Assembly (NCBI GenBank): GCA_013298375.1
Contig: JAAFHM010000358.1
Location: 1-5,293 of the forward strand
DNA length: 5,293 nt
Direction of reading: 5' to 3'
Origin: Ignavibacteria bacterium
GTDB taxonomy: Bacteria; Bacteroidota; Ignavibacteria; Kapaibacteriales; UBA4661
The number at the start of each line of letters is the position of its first letter. Position 1 is the stretch's first letter. Shown piece by piece: positions 1 through 5,293 of the stretch. The notes below the pieces were generated by a model. That model did no database searches, was not told the DNA's origin, and saw nothing but the letters and a program-made list of their open reading frames with translations. A program made the position numbers and the translations under genes.

Positions 1-1093
1 GAACGTAAGGATTGGTGCGGAGCGCATCAATCAAATACCTGGGGCGAATGCCTGTCATTCCGCTCACCTCTAGCGTCAGAACGTCGCTTGCTGCAAGCCG
101 CGCTTGTAGCATTGCCGCAGGGCGGACGGTTGTGCCATTGCCGTCAAAACCATCATTCACAATATGCGCACCGAGTTCTGCCGAAAGGGCAAAACCGCCT
201 GCCCTATAACCCGCAAGTAGGCTAGGCGCAAACCGATATTGTTCCCCTAGAGCGCCCCTACTGGATTGTACAAGAGCGACATCGGCTTTGCCGCCGAGAT
301 ACAGTTCTCCAAGCGCTGTTTGTGCGCTTATATGTCCCTTCAAGACGGTATTCGCGTGTGAGCCGCTCAAAAGTGCGCTTTCCAGCGAAGCGCCCATATC
401 GTATTGCCAATTCTCGAAACTCCCGACTGTTTGCACGTCGGCTTCGAGGCGCAAAAGATTACGCTCCGGTGCGGTTTCGGGAAAGGTCGCGCTATCGGCA
501 CCAAAAAATCTGTACGAGCGATTGTGAACGCTCAAGCGTGTATTGGTGCGGCTTCCGCCAAAAAAGAAAAACTTTTCCGGTGCGAGATATGTTGAAGCAA
601 GATTTACTGCGGCATCGGTAAAATCAGCGTTGCGGCGGTGTCCGTTGGAAAGCGTAAAAGCGGCATTGGCGTTGAGGTCGAAATTGCCTAAGACCGCTCT
701 GTATCCGGCTTCCAGACTAGGCGTAACAAACATCCCGAATTCGCCCCGCACAAAACCGTCTTTCTCTTGCTGCGGCAAGAGCATCCGCCCAATATTTTGC
801 ATCGGCAGAAGCGAAAACGATTGTTTGTCGAGCGGGTTAAATCGGCGAATGTCTTGTTGGGTCAGTTTGGGTGTAGGTTTGGGAGATTGCTTTGCGCCCC
901 CTGGCACGTCGAGGGATTCTACGCCAGTGATGACAAATTCCGGCAATTCCAAGGGCTGTTCCGCCTTGGTTTTATCGGGTTTGTCGGTTGGTTTTGTTTG
1001 TCCATGCAACTGCCCCAAAAAGAGCGTTGCGCTTACTCCAAAAGCAAGCGCAACGGTTTGAAAATGCGAACGGTATCCAAAGGAAAATATCAT
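1..1093 (-). CDS. Outer-membrane beta-barrel protein, TonB-receptor-like but without plug domain (partial, C-terminus off left edge)
   Basis: An uninterrupted frame runs from ATG at 1093 to the left edge, giving 364 codons without a stop, so the C-terminus is missing. Residues 1-31 form a signal peptide: basic and polar residues around R8-H10, a hydrophobic core of about residues 12-28, and probable cleavage near LHG-QT. A low-complexity K/P/T-rich linker follows (about 32-80) and contains LPEFVITG (50-57), which resembles a TonB box or the start of a TonB-dependent receptor. Instead of a plug domain of about 120 residues, the chain passes through DIRRFNPLDKQSFSLLP (81-97) into alternating aromatic/polar and small residues with repeated G-x-F/Y turns from about 110 onward, typical of transmembrane beta-strands. 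The start is the only ATG after the in-frame TAA of the upstream gene. It lies 21 nt downstream of that gene, so the two are probably cotranscribed. No Shine-Dalgarno sequence is visible. The barrel assignment is good; substrate and exact family are unknown. It could also be a porin-like or structural barrel. Confidence 0.72.
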   Translation of the reverse strand, partial: MIFSFGYRSHFQTVALAFGVSATLFLGQLHGQTKPTDKPDKTKAEQPLELPEFVITGVESLDVPGGAKQSPKPTPKLTQQDIRRFNPLDKQSFSLLPMQNIGRMLLPQQEKDGFVRGEFGMFVTPSLEAGYRAVLGNFDLNANAAFTLSNGHRRNADFTDAAVNLASTYLAPEKFFFFGGSRTNTRLSVHNRSYRFFGADSATFPETAPERNLLRLEADVQTVGSFENWQYDMGASLESALLSGSHANTVLKGHISAQTALGELYLGGKADVALVQSSRGALGEQYRFAPSLLAGYRAGGFALSAELGAHIVNDGFDGNGTTVRPAAMLQARLAASDVLTLEVSGMTGIRPRYLIDALRTNPYV

Positions 1094-1114
1094 CGAAACG
1101 TGCGGTGAATGAGG

Positions 1115-3772
1115 TTACTTATACAACACCGAGAAGAAATAATTGGTAAAAGCAATCGTCGAATAGCGTGAATCGTAGTAGAAAATCACCGCTCCGGCAA
1201 TAAGCGCAATGAGCAGTAAACCAACAAGGTACACCCGTGAAGCCTTGATGTCATAAATCACGGCTGTACCGCGCAGCATCCGATAAATACACCAGAGGAA
1301 AATATAGACAATAAGCAGCAGCGAAATAAGCGTGTAGCTGTCGGTGGTAAATACCCGATATAAACCAGCGGTCATAATGAGCAAAAACCCGATTGGCAAA
1401 AACGCCCATGCACTAATTACAAAAGCATCACCAATAAATATCCGCGACTTAACAAAAAACGAACACGCACGGATAATTAATGTTACTACGCCAATCACCA
1501 CCAAGAATAATCCCGTTGCAACCAAGCAAGAAGCCCACGGTTCCCAAATGATAGTGTTGATAAACTCTTTGAGCGTGTTCGAGGGTATCAGGTGCGTGAT
1601 GACATAATCAAGTAAATAGCTAAAGCGGAGGAAATACAGCACCGACGAAACAATCAAGCCGAGAGTTGCCGATAGCACAATTGCCAAGGTGAACGTCCCT
1701 GCATTCGATAAAATACGCTGGTCTCGAATATCGGCATAAAAATTATATGGACGCAAAAGCGCTCGCAGAACGTCTTCACGGAAGCGACGAGAGGTATTGA
1801 GCAACACAAAAAAGAGAATGATAAAAACAATGCTGACAATCGTGTACAATGGTGGAATCTCTGCTTTGTAATTACCCGTTTCCAACACCGGCTCTTTTTC
1901 ATCGTTAAAGAGAGCTTTGACCATTTGATACGGCAACCGCAAATCTCGCGTGCGAGAGACTAAGCCTCCCGTAGCGATATACTGGTCGCTATTGTTGGTA
2001 TTCAAAATTGGTCGCTCGGTCAGATAATCATTAAAGGAGTTAATAATGACATTATCACAAATTTTATACTCTTGCAAAATGCGGAAACTCTGGCGAATAT
2101 GACGGGCTTGTGATTCCACTGAAAGCGGGTCAGAATAGCCTTTGTGATTATCGGGCTGAATGAGTTTACCAAAACTAAAAACGGTGAGTTTTTTCCGCGC
2201 AAGAGACTGAAGTCGCTCTGCTTCGGAGCGAAAATCCTGTGCATCGTCGCTGTGCATGGAAAAGACAACAAAATCTAGCCCGTCACTGTCCAATGTTTGT
2301 GTCCGTCCGTGAACCGTTTTATAGAGGAGTTTCGCCGATACACCCCGCACCACTTCTCGAATCTTCTGCGAAAAAGCTGTCAATTCCGGCTTACCCTCTG
2401 CCGCACCATCACTCATACCGAATGCCAGTATAGAAGGATGATTTTCATATCCGGCAATGTAATCTTTGATGATCGTCTGGGCGGTAACAATGTAGTTGTC
2501 TTTACCCAGGATAGTAGATGGTACGCCCCGCGCAGGTAATTCGGAAAAAATAAATAGTCCATATTTATCACATAAATACGCTAAATACGGATGCGACCCA
2601 CCAAAGCGCAAACGAATAACATTTGCTCCCAACGTCTTGAGTGCAATGACATCGCGCTCATATTCTGCCATGGTCATTGTCGCACCGCCACTATTGCTAT
2701 CTTCAATATAATCAACCGCCTTGATGTTCATGGGCTGCCCATTGACCATAAGTGCTGATTTTTCCCCAAGGATTTCTGCCTGTGCTTTATAGAGACCAAT
2801 ATTGCTAACGTAATCATCAAGGATTTCTCCATTGCGCCGAATATGCACAACAAGTGCATATAAACTTGGTGAAGTGGGTGACCAGAGTTTGGGAGCATTA
2901 ACCGTCAAATTCAATTTTACTTGCGCATTACGATTCGCGCCAATTTCAATCATTGACGGTGTTGAACGCGCAACCACGATAGTGGAATCCTCCAGAGAGC
3001 GCAATTCTGCTACTACTTCGACGGTGGTTTTTTGTAGCGTAACAAGTTGCGCGGGTTTCGTCGAATCGCCTTGAAGTGTTTCGTATAAATTTCCCGATAC
3101 CAGTGAGGTTGTCACTTGAAGATTTGCCGTATTGAAATCACTACCATTGAACGTTGTTTTGGTATCAATATTCCCAAGGAATACACTCGGCATACCAATT
3201 AAAAATAGTTCTCTCGTAATACCACCAAAAACCTTCGCATCGTGAGGAATAGGGCGCAAGGGAATAGTGCTGGAAGCATCAAGTTGGTTATTAACCGCGA
3301 TTTCGAGCGTGTTGTTTCCGTTCACTAAATACGAATCCGGAATACGCAAACCGAATGCGAAACCGCCTCCAACATGGCTTTGAAGATACTGCCCGTTGAT
3401 ATAAATTTCCATACGGTAGTTGCATCCAAGCGAATAAAGTTGCCATTCGTATTTTTTGATAAGCATCTCATCAATCACGAATGTCCGCCGATAACGGAAT
3501 TCGCTCATAATGGATTCGGAATATGGCAAATTCACGCGCTGCCATTCTGGTTCGCCAAGCGAGGAGCGTTGCCATTCTCCGGCTAACGGCACGATAAGGC
3601 GCTGGTTGGAGTGGGTAAGCAGTTTTGTCTGCTCCATCGTTAGTGGCGTGTAACGACCATTTTGCGCCAGTGCTGGGAAAATTGCTGAGAGAGTTACGGC
3701 GGCAATCATAAGCGCTAGCCGCGTTTGCCGTGAGAATTGTGCGATATTCATTAAGCGAAAAAGCTGTTTCAT
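1115..3772 (-). CDS. Periplasmic GH2-like (probably inactive) protein fused to a C-terminal Yip1-like membrane domain
   Basis: The protein has 885 residues. A signal peptide ends near FPALA-Q (cut about 36/37). A GH2 sugar-binding jelly roll follows at about 60-197 (FRYRRTF at 92-98, YINGQ at 124-128, GNNTLEIAVNN at 152-162, FGGITREL at 182-189). A GH2 immunoglobulin-like domain covers about 198-330 (LWSPTSPSLYAL at 296-307). A TIM-barrel-like domain covers about 331-630 (LGANVIRL at 381-388, LCDKYGLFIFSELP at 400-413, HPSILAF at 445-451). Six hydrophobic helices follow at about 642-658, 693-714, 748-768, 781-804, 812-831 and 846-866. The Arg/Lys-rich loops alternate so that the GH2 part lies in the periplasm (positive-inside rule). 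The membrane part resembles Yip1-family domains. Key GH2 residues are missing: the acid/base Glu aligns with Gly456 and the nucleophile Glu with Ser533. The start at 3772 lacks a Shine-Dalgarno but follows an A-run; Met8 (3751) is a possible alternative start. It heads an operon with the outer-membrane barrel gene. The GH2 relationship is clear. Inactivity and the Yip1 assignment are inferred from motifs. Confidence 0.85.
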   Translation of the reverse strand: MKQLFRLMNIAQFSRQTRLALMIAAVTLSAIFPALAQNGRYTPLTMEQTKLLTHSNQRLIVPLAGEWQRSSLGEPEWQRVNLPYSESIMSEFRYRRTFVIDEMLIKKYEWQLYSLGCNYRMEIYINGQYLQSHVGGGFAFGLRIPDSYLVNGNNTLEIAVNNQLDASSTIPLRPIPHDAKVFGGITRELFLIGMPSVFLGNIDTKTTFNGSDFNTANLQVTTSLVSGNLYETLQGDSTKPAQLVTLQKTTVEVVAELRSLEDSTIVVARSTPSMIEIGANRNAQVKLNLTVNAPKLWSPTSPSLYALVVHIRRNGEILDDYVSNIGLYKAQAEILGEKSALMVNGQPMNIKAVDYIEDSNSGGATMTMAEYERDVIALKTLGANVIRLRFGGSHPYLAYLCDKYGLFIFSELPARGVPSTILGKDNYIVTAQTIIKDYIAGYENHPSILAFGMSDGAAEGKPELTAFSQKIREVVRGVSAKLLYKTVHGRTQTLDSDGLDFVVFSMHSDDAQDFRSEAERLQSLARKKLTVFSFGKLIQPDNHKGYSDPLSVESQARHIRQSFRILQEYKICDNVIINSFNDYLTERPILNTNNSDQYIATGGLVSRTRDLRLPYQMVKALFNDEKEPVLETGNYKAEIPPLYTIVSIVFIILFFVLLNTSRRFREDVLRALLRPYNFYADIRDQRILSNAGTFTLAIVLSATLGLIVSSVLYFLRFSYLLDYVITHLIPSNTLKEFINTIIWEPWASCLVATGLFLVVIGVVTLIIRACSFFVKSRIFIGDAFVISAWAFLPIGFLLIMTAGLYRVFTTDSYTLISLLLIVYIFLWCIYRMLRGTAVIYDIKASRVYLVGLLLIALIAGAVIFYYDSRYSTIAFTNYFFSVLYK

Positions 3773-3780
3773 GGTTTTTT

Positions 3781-3811
3781 ATAGTAACTATGGTCGAAAC
3801 ATTCTCGACCA
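3781..3811 (-). promoter_or_regulatory. Two adjacent palindromes in the 5' leader of the GH2-like gene (candidate operator or hairpin)
   Basis: Positions 3791-3811 form a perfect 7-bp inverted repeat (TGGTCGA ... TCGACCA, 7-nt loop), which a G-U and an A-U pair can extend inward. Immediately next to it, 3781-3791 is the 11-nt palindrome ATAGTTACTAT. Both lie between the predicted transcription start and the start codon, ending 9 nt before the ATG. Neither is followed by a T-run on the minus strand, so a terminator is unlikely. They could be a repressor or activator site, or an mRNA hairpin affecting initiation. The function is unknown. Confidence 0.35.
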
Positions 3812-3860
3812 AGAGAGAAATATCATGGAAGTTTGGGGGCTGTGTGCGCCAAAAACTATG

Positions 3861-3890
3861 CAAAGATAGTGTGCAGCATGGCATTTTCAA
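3861..3890 (-). promoter_or_regulatory. Bacteroidetes-type promoter for the GH2-like/barrel operon
   Basis: On the minus strand, TTG (3890-3888, within TTTG) is followed after exactly 19 nt by TATCTTTG (3868-3861). This matches the -33 TTG and -7 TAnnTTTG elements of the Bacteroidetes primary sigma factor. Transcription would begin around 3855, giving an untranslated leader of roughly 80 nt before the start at 3772. The position, orientation and spacing all fit the downstream gene. It has not been experimentally mapped, and a chance match in AT-rich intergenic DNA is possible. Confidence 0.6.
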
Positions 3891-3938
3891 ACGCCGAAAT
3901 TTTCTTTAGCGCCCAGAAGCGGTATATTTCTTGACAAA

Positions 3939-3999
3939 AGAGCAAAGTGCCCGACTTTCATTGAAAATATTGTCCGCGCTGGGCGGGCAGAAATGCTCT
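3939..3999 (-). terminator. Imperfect inverted repeat after the PAP2 gene (possible weak terminator)
   Basis: Arms AGAGCA/TGCTCT (3939-3944 with 3994-3999) and TGCCCG/CGGGCA (3948-3953 with 3984-3989) pair around a small 3x4 internal loop, leaving a 30-nt apical region. On the minus strand the second arm leads into a short run (TCTTTTG). The repeat lies 9 nt beyond the PAP2 stop, where the dinB-PAP2 transcript should end and before the next promoter. The long loop and only four consecutive T residues make it a poor intrinsic terminator, so it may act differently or be incidental. Confidence 0.3.
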
Positions 4000-4007
4000 G
4001 TTAAGCA

Positions 4008-4562
4008 TCACAATCGGAGCGGCGAATGAGACGGAACAATGCGCTGATACACAAAAAATACCGCCGATGCAATGATGCAGCCCCAAACAGCCCCACCCAA
4101 AAGGTCAAGCGGATAATGCACCCCGCAATAGACCCGCGAATAGGATGCCGCCACCGCCCAAATAAACAGCAACTTTCCCCAACGCTTGTAACAAAGCGCT
4201 GCAAGCATTGCTCCGGCGAAATTATTGGTTGCATGACCGGAGGGAAAAGACTTGCCCGTGCCACAAGGAATCAGAAGGCGAATATCCGTCAATGCCTGAC
4301 AAGGGCGCGGTCGCATAAATACTTGTTTCCAGAGCGTTACACTTTGGTCAGCAAGAACAATGGCGAGAATAACCAGCAAAATAAATACTTGGTCGTGCAC
4401 CGTACCGCGCCACAGTACGCCCGCAATGTATGCCAAAAGAACAGGTACAACATAGCTATTCGAGGTAATCACAGGCATCAGCGTATCAAACCATGAGTTT
4501 GCCGCGCTGAGGTTACCCAGCCGGAAAAGCCACTCATCAAAGCCTTGCAAGGCTGTACTCAT
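4008..4562 (-). CDS. PAP2-family membrane phosphatase (undecaprenyl-diphosphatase/lipid phosphatase type)
   Basis: This 184-residue integral inner-membrane protein has the complete three-part PAP2 signature: K-x6-RP (K79 to R86-P87), PSGH (107-110, catalytic His110) and SR-x5-H-x3-D (S142-R143, nucleophile His149, Asp153). Hydrophobic segments lie near 36-50, 59-75, 111-125, 131-145 and 154-172, the usual compact arrangement with the active site facing the periplasm. Family members dephosphorylate lipid pyrophosphates or phosphates such as undecaprenyl diphosphate (BcrC/YbjG type), phosphatidylglycerol phosphate or lipid A. The exact substrate cannot be read from the sequence. The ATG at 4562 is supported by AAGGA (4572-4568) with 5-nt spacing, located in the 13-nt gap after the DinB-like stop, so the two genes are probably translationally coupled. 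The length is normal and the gene appears intact. Confidence 0.92.
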   Translation of the reverse strand: MSTALQGFDEWLFRLGNLSAANSWFDTLMPVITSNSYVVPVLLAYIAGVLWRGTVHDQVFILLVILAIVLADQSVTLWKQVFMRPRPCQALTDIRLLIPCGTGKSFPSGHATNNFAGAMLAALCYKRWGKLLFIWAVAASYSRVYCGVHYPLDLLGGAVWGCIIASAVFFVYQRIVPSHSPLRL

Positions 4563-4567
4563 AAAAA

Positions 4568-4572
4568 TCCTT
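4568..4572 (-). promoter_or_regulatory. Shine-Dalgarno of the PAP2 gene
   Basis: AAGGA on the minus strand ends 5 nt before the ATG at 4562 and lies between the upstream stop codon and that start. It is the clearest ribosome binding site in the window. The other minus-strand starts lack one, as is common in Bacteroidota relatives. Confidence 0.6.
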
Positions 4573-4575
4573 CAT

Positions 4576-5055
4576 CTAGCGTTTATGCTCTTCGCGGGCA
4601 AATTGGATATAGTCTGTAACGGCAGGAGTACCGCCATTTTGCCGAACAAGTGTTGCAACTTGAGCGCGGTGATAGGCGGAGTGAATCGGAAAATGCGTGA
4701 GCATTTCAAGCAAGGTATTGTTGTACTCGTTGCCAAGCGTGTTTTTATAGCTAAAAGAACGCGCCAGAAGGTCGCTATCGGTGGCACTTGCAAGGTAATC
4801 TTTCCACAGTTTATCAATAAGCGGAATGCGTTCGCGGATTTCTTCCAGCGCCAAAACACCCCAGACGGGAAGCGCTGTTTCGGGCTTGCCGCTTACGCGG
4901 GCGTACCAGATATATTGTGCCGCTACGACGTGCGAAAGGAGCTTGATTGCTTGTGCCTTGCCATCAGAGTCGGGAAGCGCTTCGATACTTGCTAGTGTGC
5001 GATTATTCGCCCAGACGGTATAGTCTAATTGGTCGAGAAAATGAGCAATGGTCAT
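4576..5055 (-). CDS. DinB/DfsB-family four-helix metal-binding protein
   Basis: This 159-residue soluble protein matches the DinB-like (DfsB, YfiT-related) fold. It opens with a helix of the form FLDQLDYTVWANNR (6-19). The second helix carries LLSHVVAAQYIWYAR (39-53) with His42, and a later helix carries HSAYHRAQVATLVRQNG (125-141) with His125 and His129. These three histidines are the usual metal ligands of the family. The C-terminal TPAVTDYIQFARE (143-155) matches the typical ending. Family members are cytoplasmic. Many are thiol-dependent transferases or hydrolases, and others are of unknown function despite the DNA-damage name. The start at 5055 is the only sensible ATG and has no Shine-Dalgarno. 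The gene is followed after 13 nt by the PAP2 gene and preceded by a 55-nt gap after the J-domain gene. No functional link with the phosphatase is obvious. Confidence 0.88.
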   Translation of the reverse strand: MTIAHFLDQLDYTVWANNRTLASIEALPDSDGKAQAIKLLSHVVAAQYIWYARVSGKPETALPVWGVLALEEIRERIPLIDKLWKDYLASATDSDLLARSFSYKNTLGNEYNNTLLEMLTHFPIHSAYHRAQVATLVRQNGGTPAVTDYIQFAREEHKR

Positions 5056-5110
5056 GGTTGTTTGGGGATTACGGTAAACAAGAAAAGGGCGTTTGAAACG
5101 GAGTAATCAA

Positions 5111-5293
5111 TCAAATGCCCTTCAAAACTTTGATAACTTGATATGCCTCGTTAATCTGCTGTGCCTTGCCCCGAGCCTGATTTTGTGCGGCTTGGTCGAG
5201 TTGACTCACGCGGTCGGGGTGGTATTGCATCATCAGTTTTTTATATTGTTTTTTGATGTCGTCCACACTCGCATTGGCAGGAAGCCCAATCAC
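5111..5293 (-). CDS. C-terminal J-domain of a DjlA-like co-chaperone (partial, N-terminus off right edge)
   Basis: Sixty codons are visible before the TGA at 5113-5111, and the frame is open at the right edge. They make up most of a J-domain: the end of helix I with IGLPANAS (2-9), helix II DDIKKQYKKLMMQY (11-24), the invariant HPD (25-27) that stimulates Hsp70 ATPase, and helix III ending in INEAYQVIKVLKG. The HPDRV..L spacing and the chain stopping right after helix III are typical of proteins with the J-domain at the extreme C-terminus (DjlA/TerB-J type) rather than DnaJ itself. The first codon in the window is GTG (Val), but a J-domain normally has another helix before it, so the true start is almost certainly outside the window. 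A very short stand-alone J protein is the alternative. Confidence 0.82.
   Translation of the reverse strand: MIGLPANASVDDIKKQYKKLMMQYHPDRVSQLDQAAQNQARGKAQQINEAYQVIKVLKGI

Larger units (their letters stand above)
3773..4007. other. Intergenic region separating the two transcription units
   Basis: This 235-nt stretch is the only sizeable non-coding region in the window. It contains, in minus-strand order, the imperfect inverted repeat after the PAP2 gene, the TTG-N19-TAtcTTTG promoter and the two leader palindromes. No small gene with a plausible start and ribosome binding site was seen. The minus-strand open frame that crosses it (3890-3471) mostly overlaps the GH2-like gene in another frame. 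Confidence 0.7.

Noticed and set aside
543..1061. Plus-strand open frame of 172 codons
   Set aside because: It lies antisense to the barrel gene, whose minus-strand frame is open throughout with a signal peptide and barrel-like composition. The plus-strand translation has no recognisable domain and is Ser/Pro/Arg-rich, as expected for a shadow frame.
1091..1117. Possible stop-codon read-through joining the GH2-like protein to the barrel protein, since the two frames match
   Set aside because: The frames coincide (TAA plus seven codons before ATG), but this happens by chance one time in three. The second protein has its own signal peptide, and no recoding signal was seen.
1115..3772. Calling the large protein a beta-galactosidase or beta-glucuronidase
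   Set aside because: The GH2 fold is clear, but the catalytic motifs are replaced and no substrate-specific residues are recognisable, so an enzyme name or gene symbol is not supported.
3471..3890. Minus-strand open frame of 139 codons crossing the promoter region
   Set aside because: It overlaps the signal peptide and sugar-binding part of the GH2-like gene in another frame, would contain the promoter, and its product resembles nothing recognisable.
3931..3936. TTGACA on the plus strand as a sigma-70 -35 element
   Set aside because: No -10 like sequence occurs 16-18 nt downstream and there is no plus-strand gene for it to serve.
4026..4496. Plus-strand open frame of 156 codons
   Set aside because: It is antisense to the PAP2 gene, which carries three intact catalytic motifs. 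The plus-strand product is basic and featureless.
4585..4995. Plus-strand open frame of 136 codons
   Set aside because: It is antisense to the DinB-like gene and has no recognisable domain.

Overview
All five genes in this window lie on the minus strand, so transcription runs from high to low coordinates. No RNA gene, CRISPR array, insertion sequence or phage gene was recognised. The window looks like a chromosomal fragment of a Gram-negative bacterium of the Bacteroidota/Chlorobiota/Ignavibacteriota (FCB) group. The evidence is an outer-membrane barrel protein, a start codon preceded by an A-rich stretch rather than a Shine-Dalgarno sequence, and a promoter with the exact spacing TTG-N19-TAtcTTTG, the form used by the Bacteroidetes primary sigma factor. 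No marker gene is present, so the phylum is an inference.

Layout in transcription order. (1) 5293-5111: the C-terminal end of a J-domain protein of DjlA type, entering from the right edge. (2) 5055-4576: a DinB/DfsB-family four-helix protein with its metal-ligand histidines. (3) 4562-4008: a membrane PAP2 lipid phosphatase with all three catalytic motifs intact. It starts 13 nt after the DinB stop with its ribosome binding site in that gap, so genes 2 and 3 are very probably cotranscribed. (4) 4007-3773: a 235-nt intergenic region holding an imperfect inverted repeat (possible weak terminator), the Bacteroidetes-type promoter and two adjacent palindromes in the predicted 5' leader. (5) 3772-1115: an 885-residue secreted, membrane-anchored protein whose periplasmic part has glycoside hydrolase family 2 (GH2) architecture and whose C-terminal third is a six-helix membrane domain resembling Yip1. 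(6) 1093-1 (continuing off the left edge): an outer-membrane beta-barrel protein with a signal peptide and a TonB-box-like motif but no plug domain, beginning 21 nt after gene 5.

The main point of interest is the pair formed by genes 5 and 6. Gene 5 is recognisably GH2 from end to end, but by ungapped motif comparison both catalytic glutamates are gone (Gly456 at the acid/base position, Ser533 at the nucleophile position), as are other active-site residues. It therefore looks like a pseudoenzyme: a carbohydrate-binding or scaffold domain held in the periplasm by an inner-membrane domain. Its operon partner is a plugless outer-membrane barrel. Together they suggest a two-component envelope system of unknown function, perhaps concerned with sensing, export or assembly of a glycan. 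The motif and topology observations come from the sequence; the system-level role is inference.
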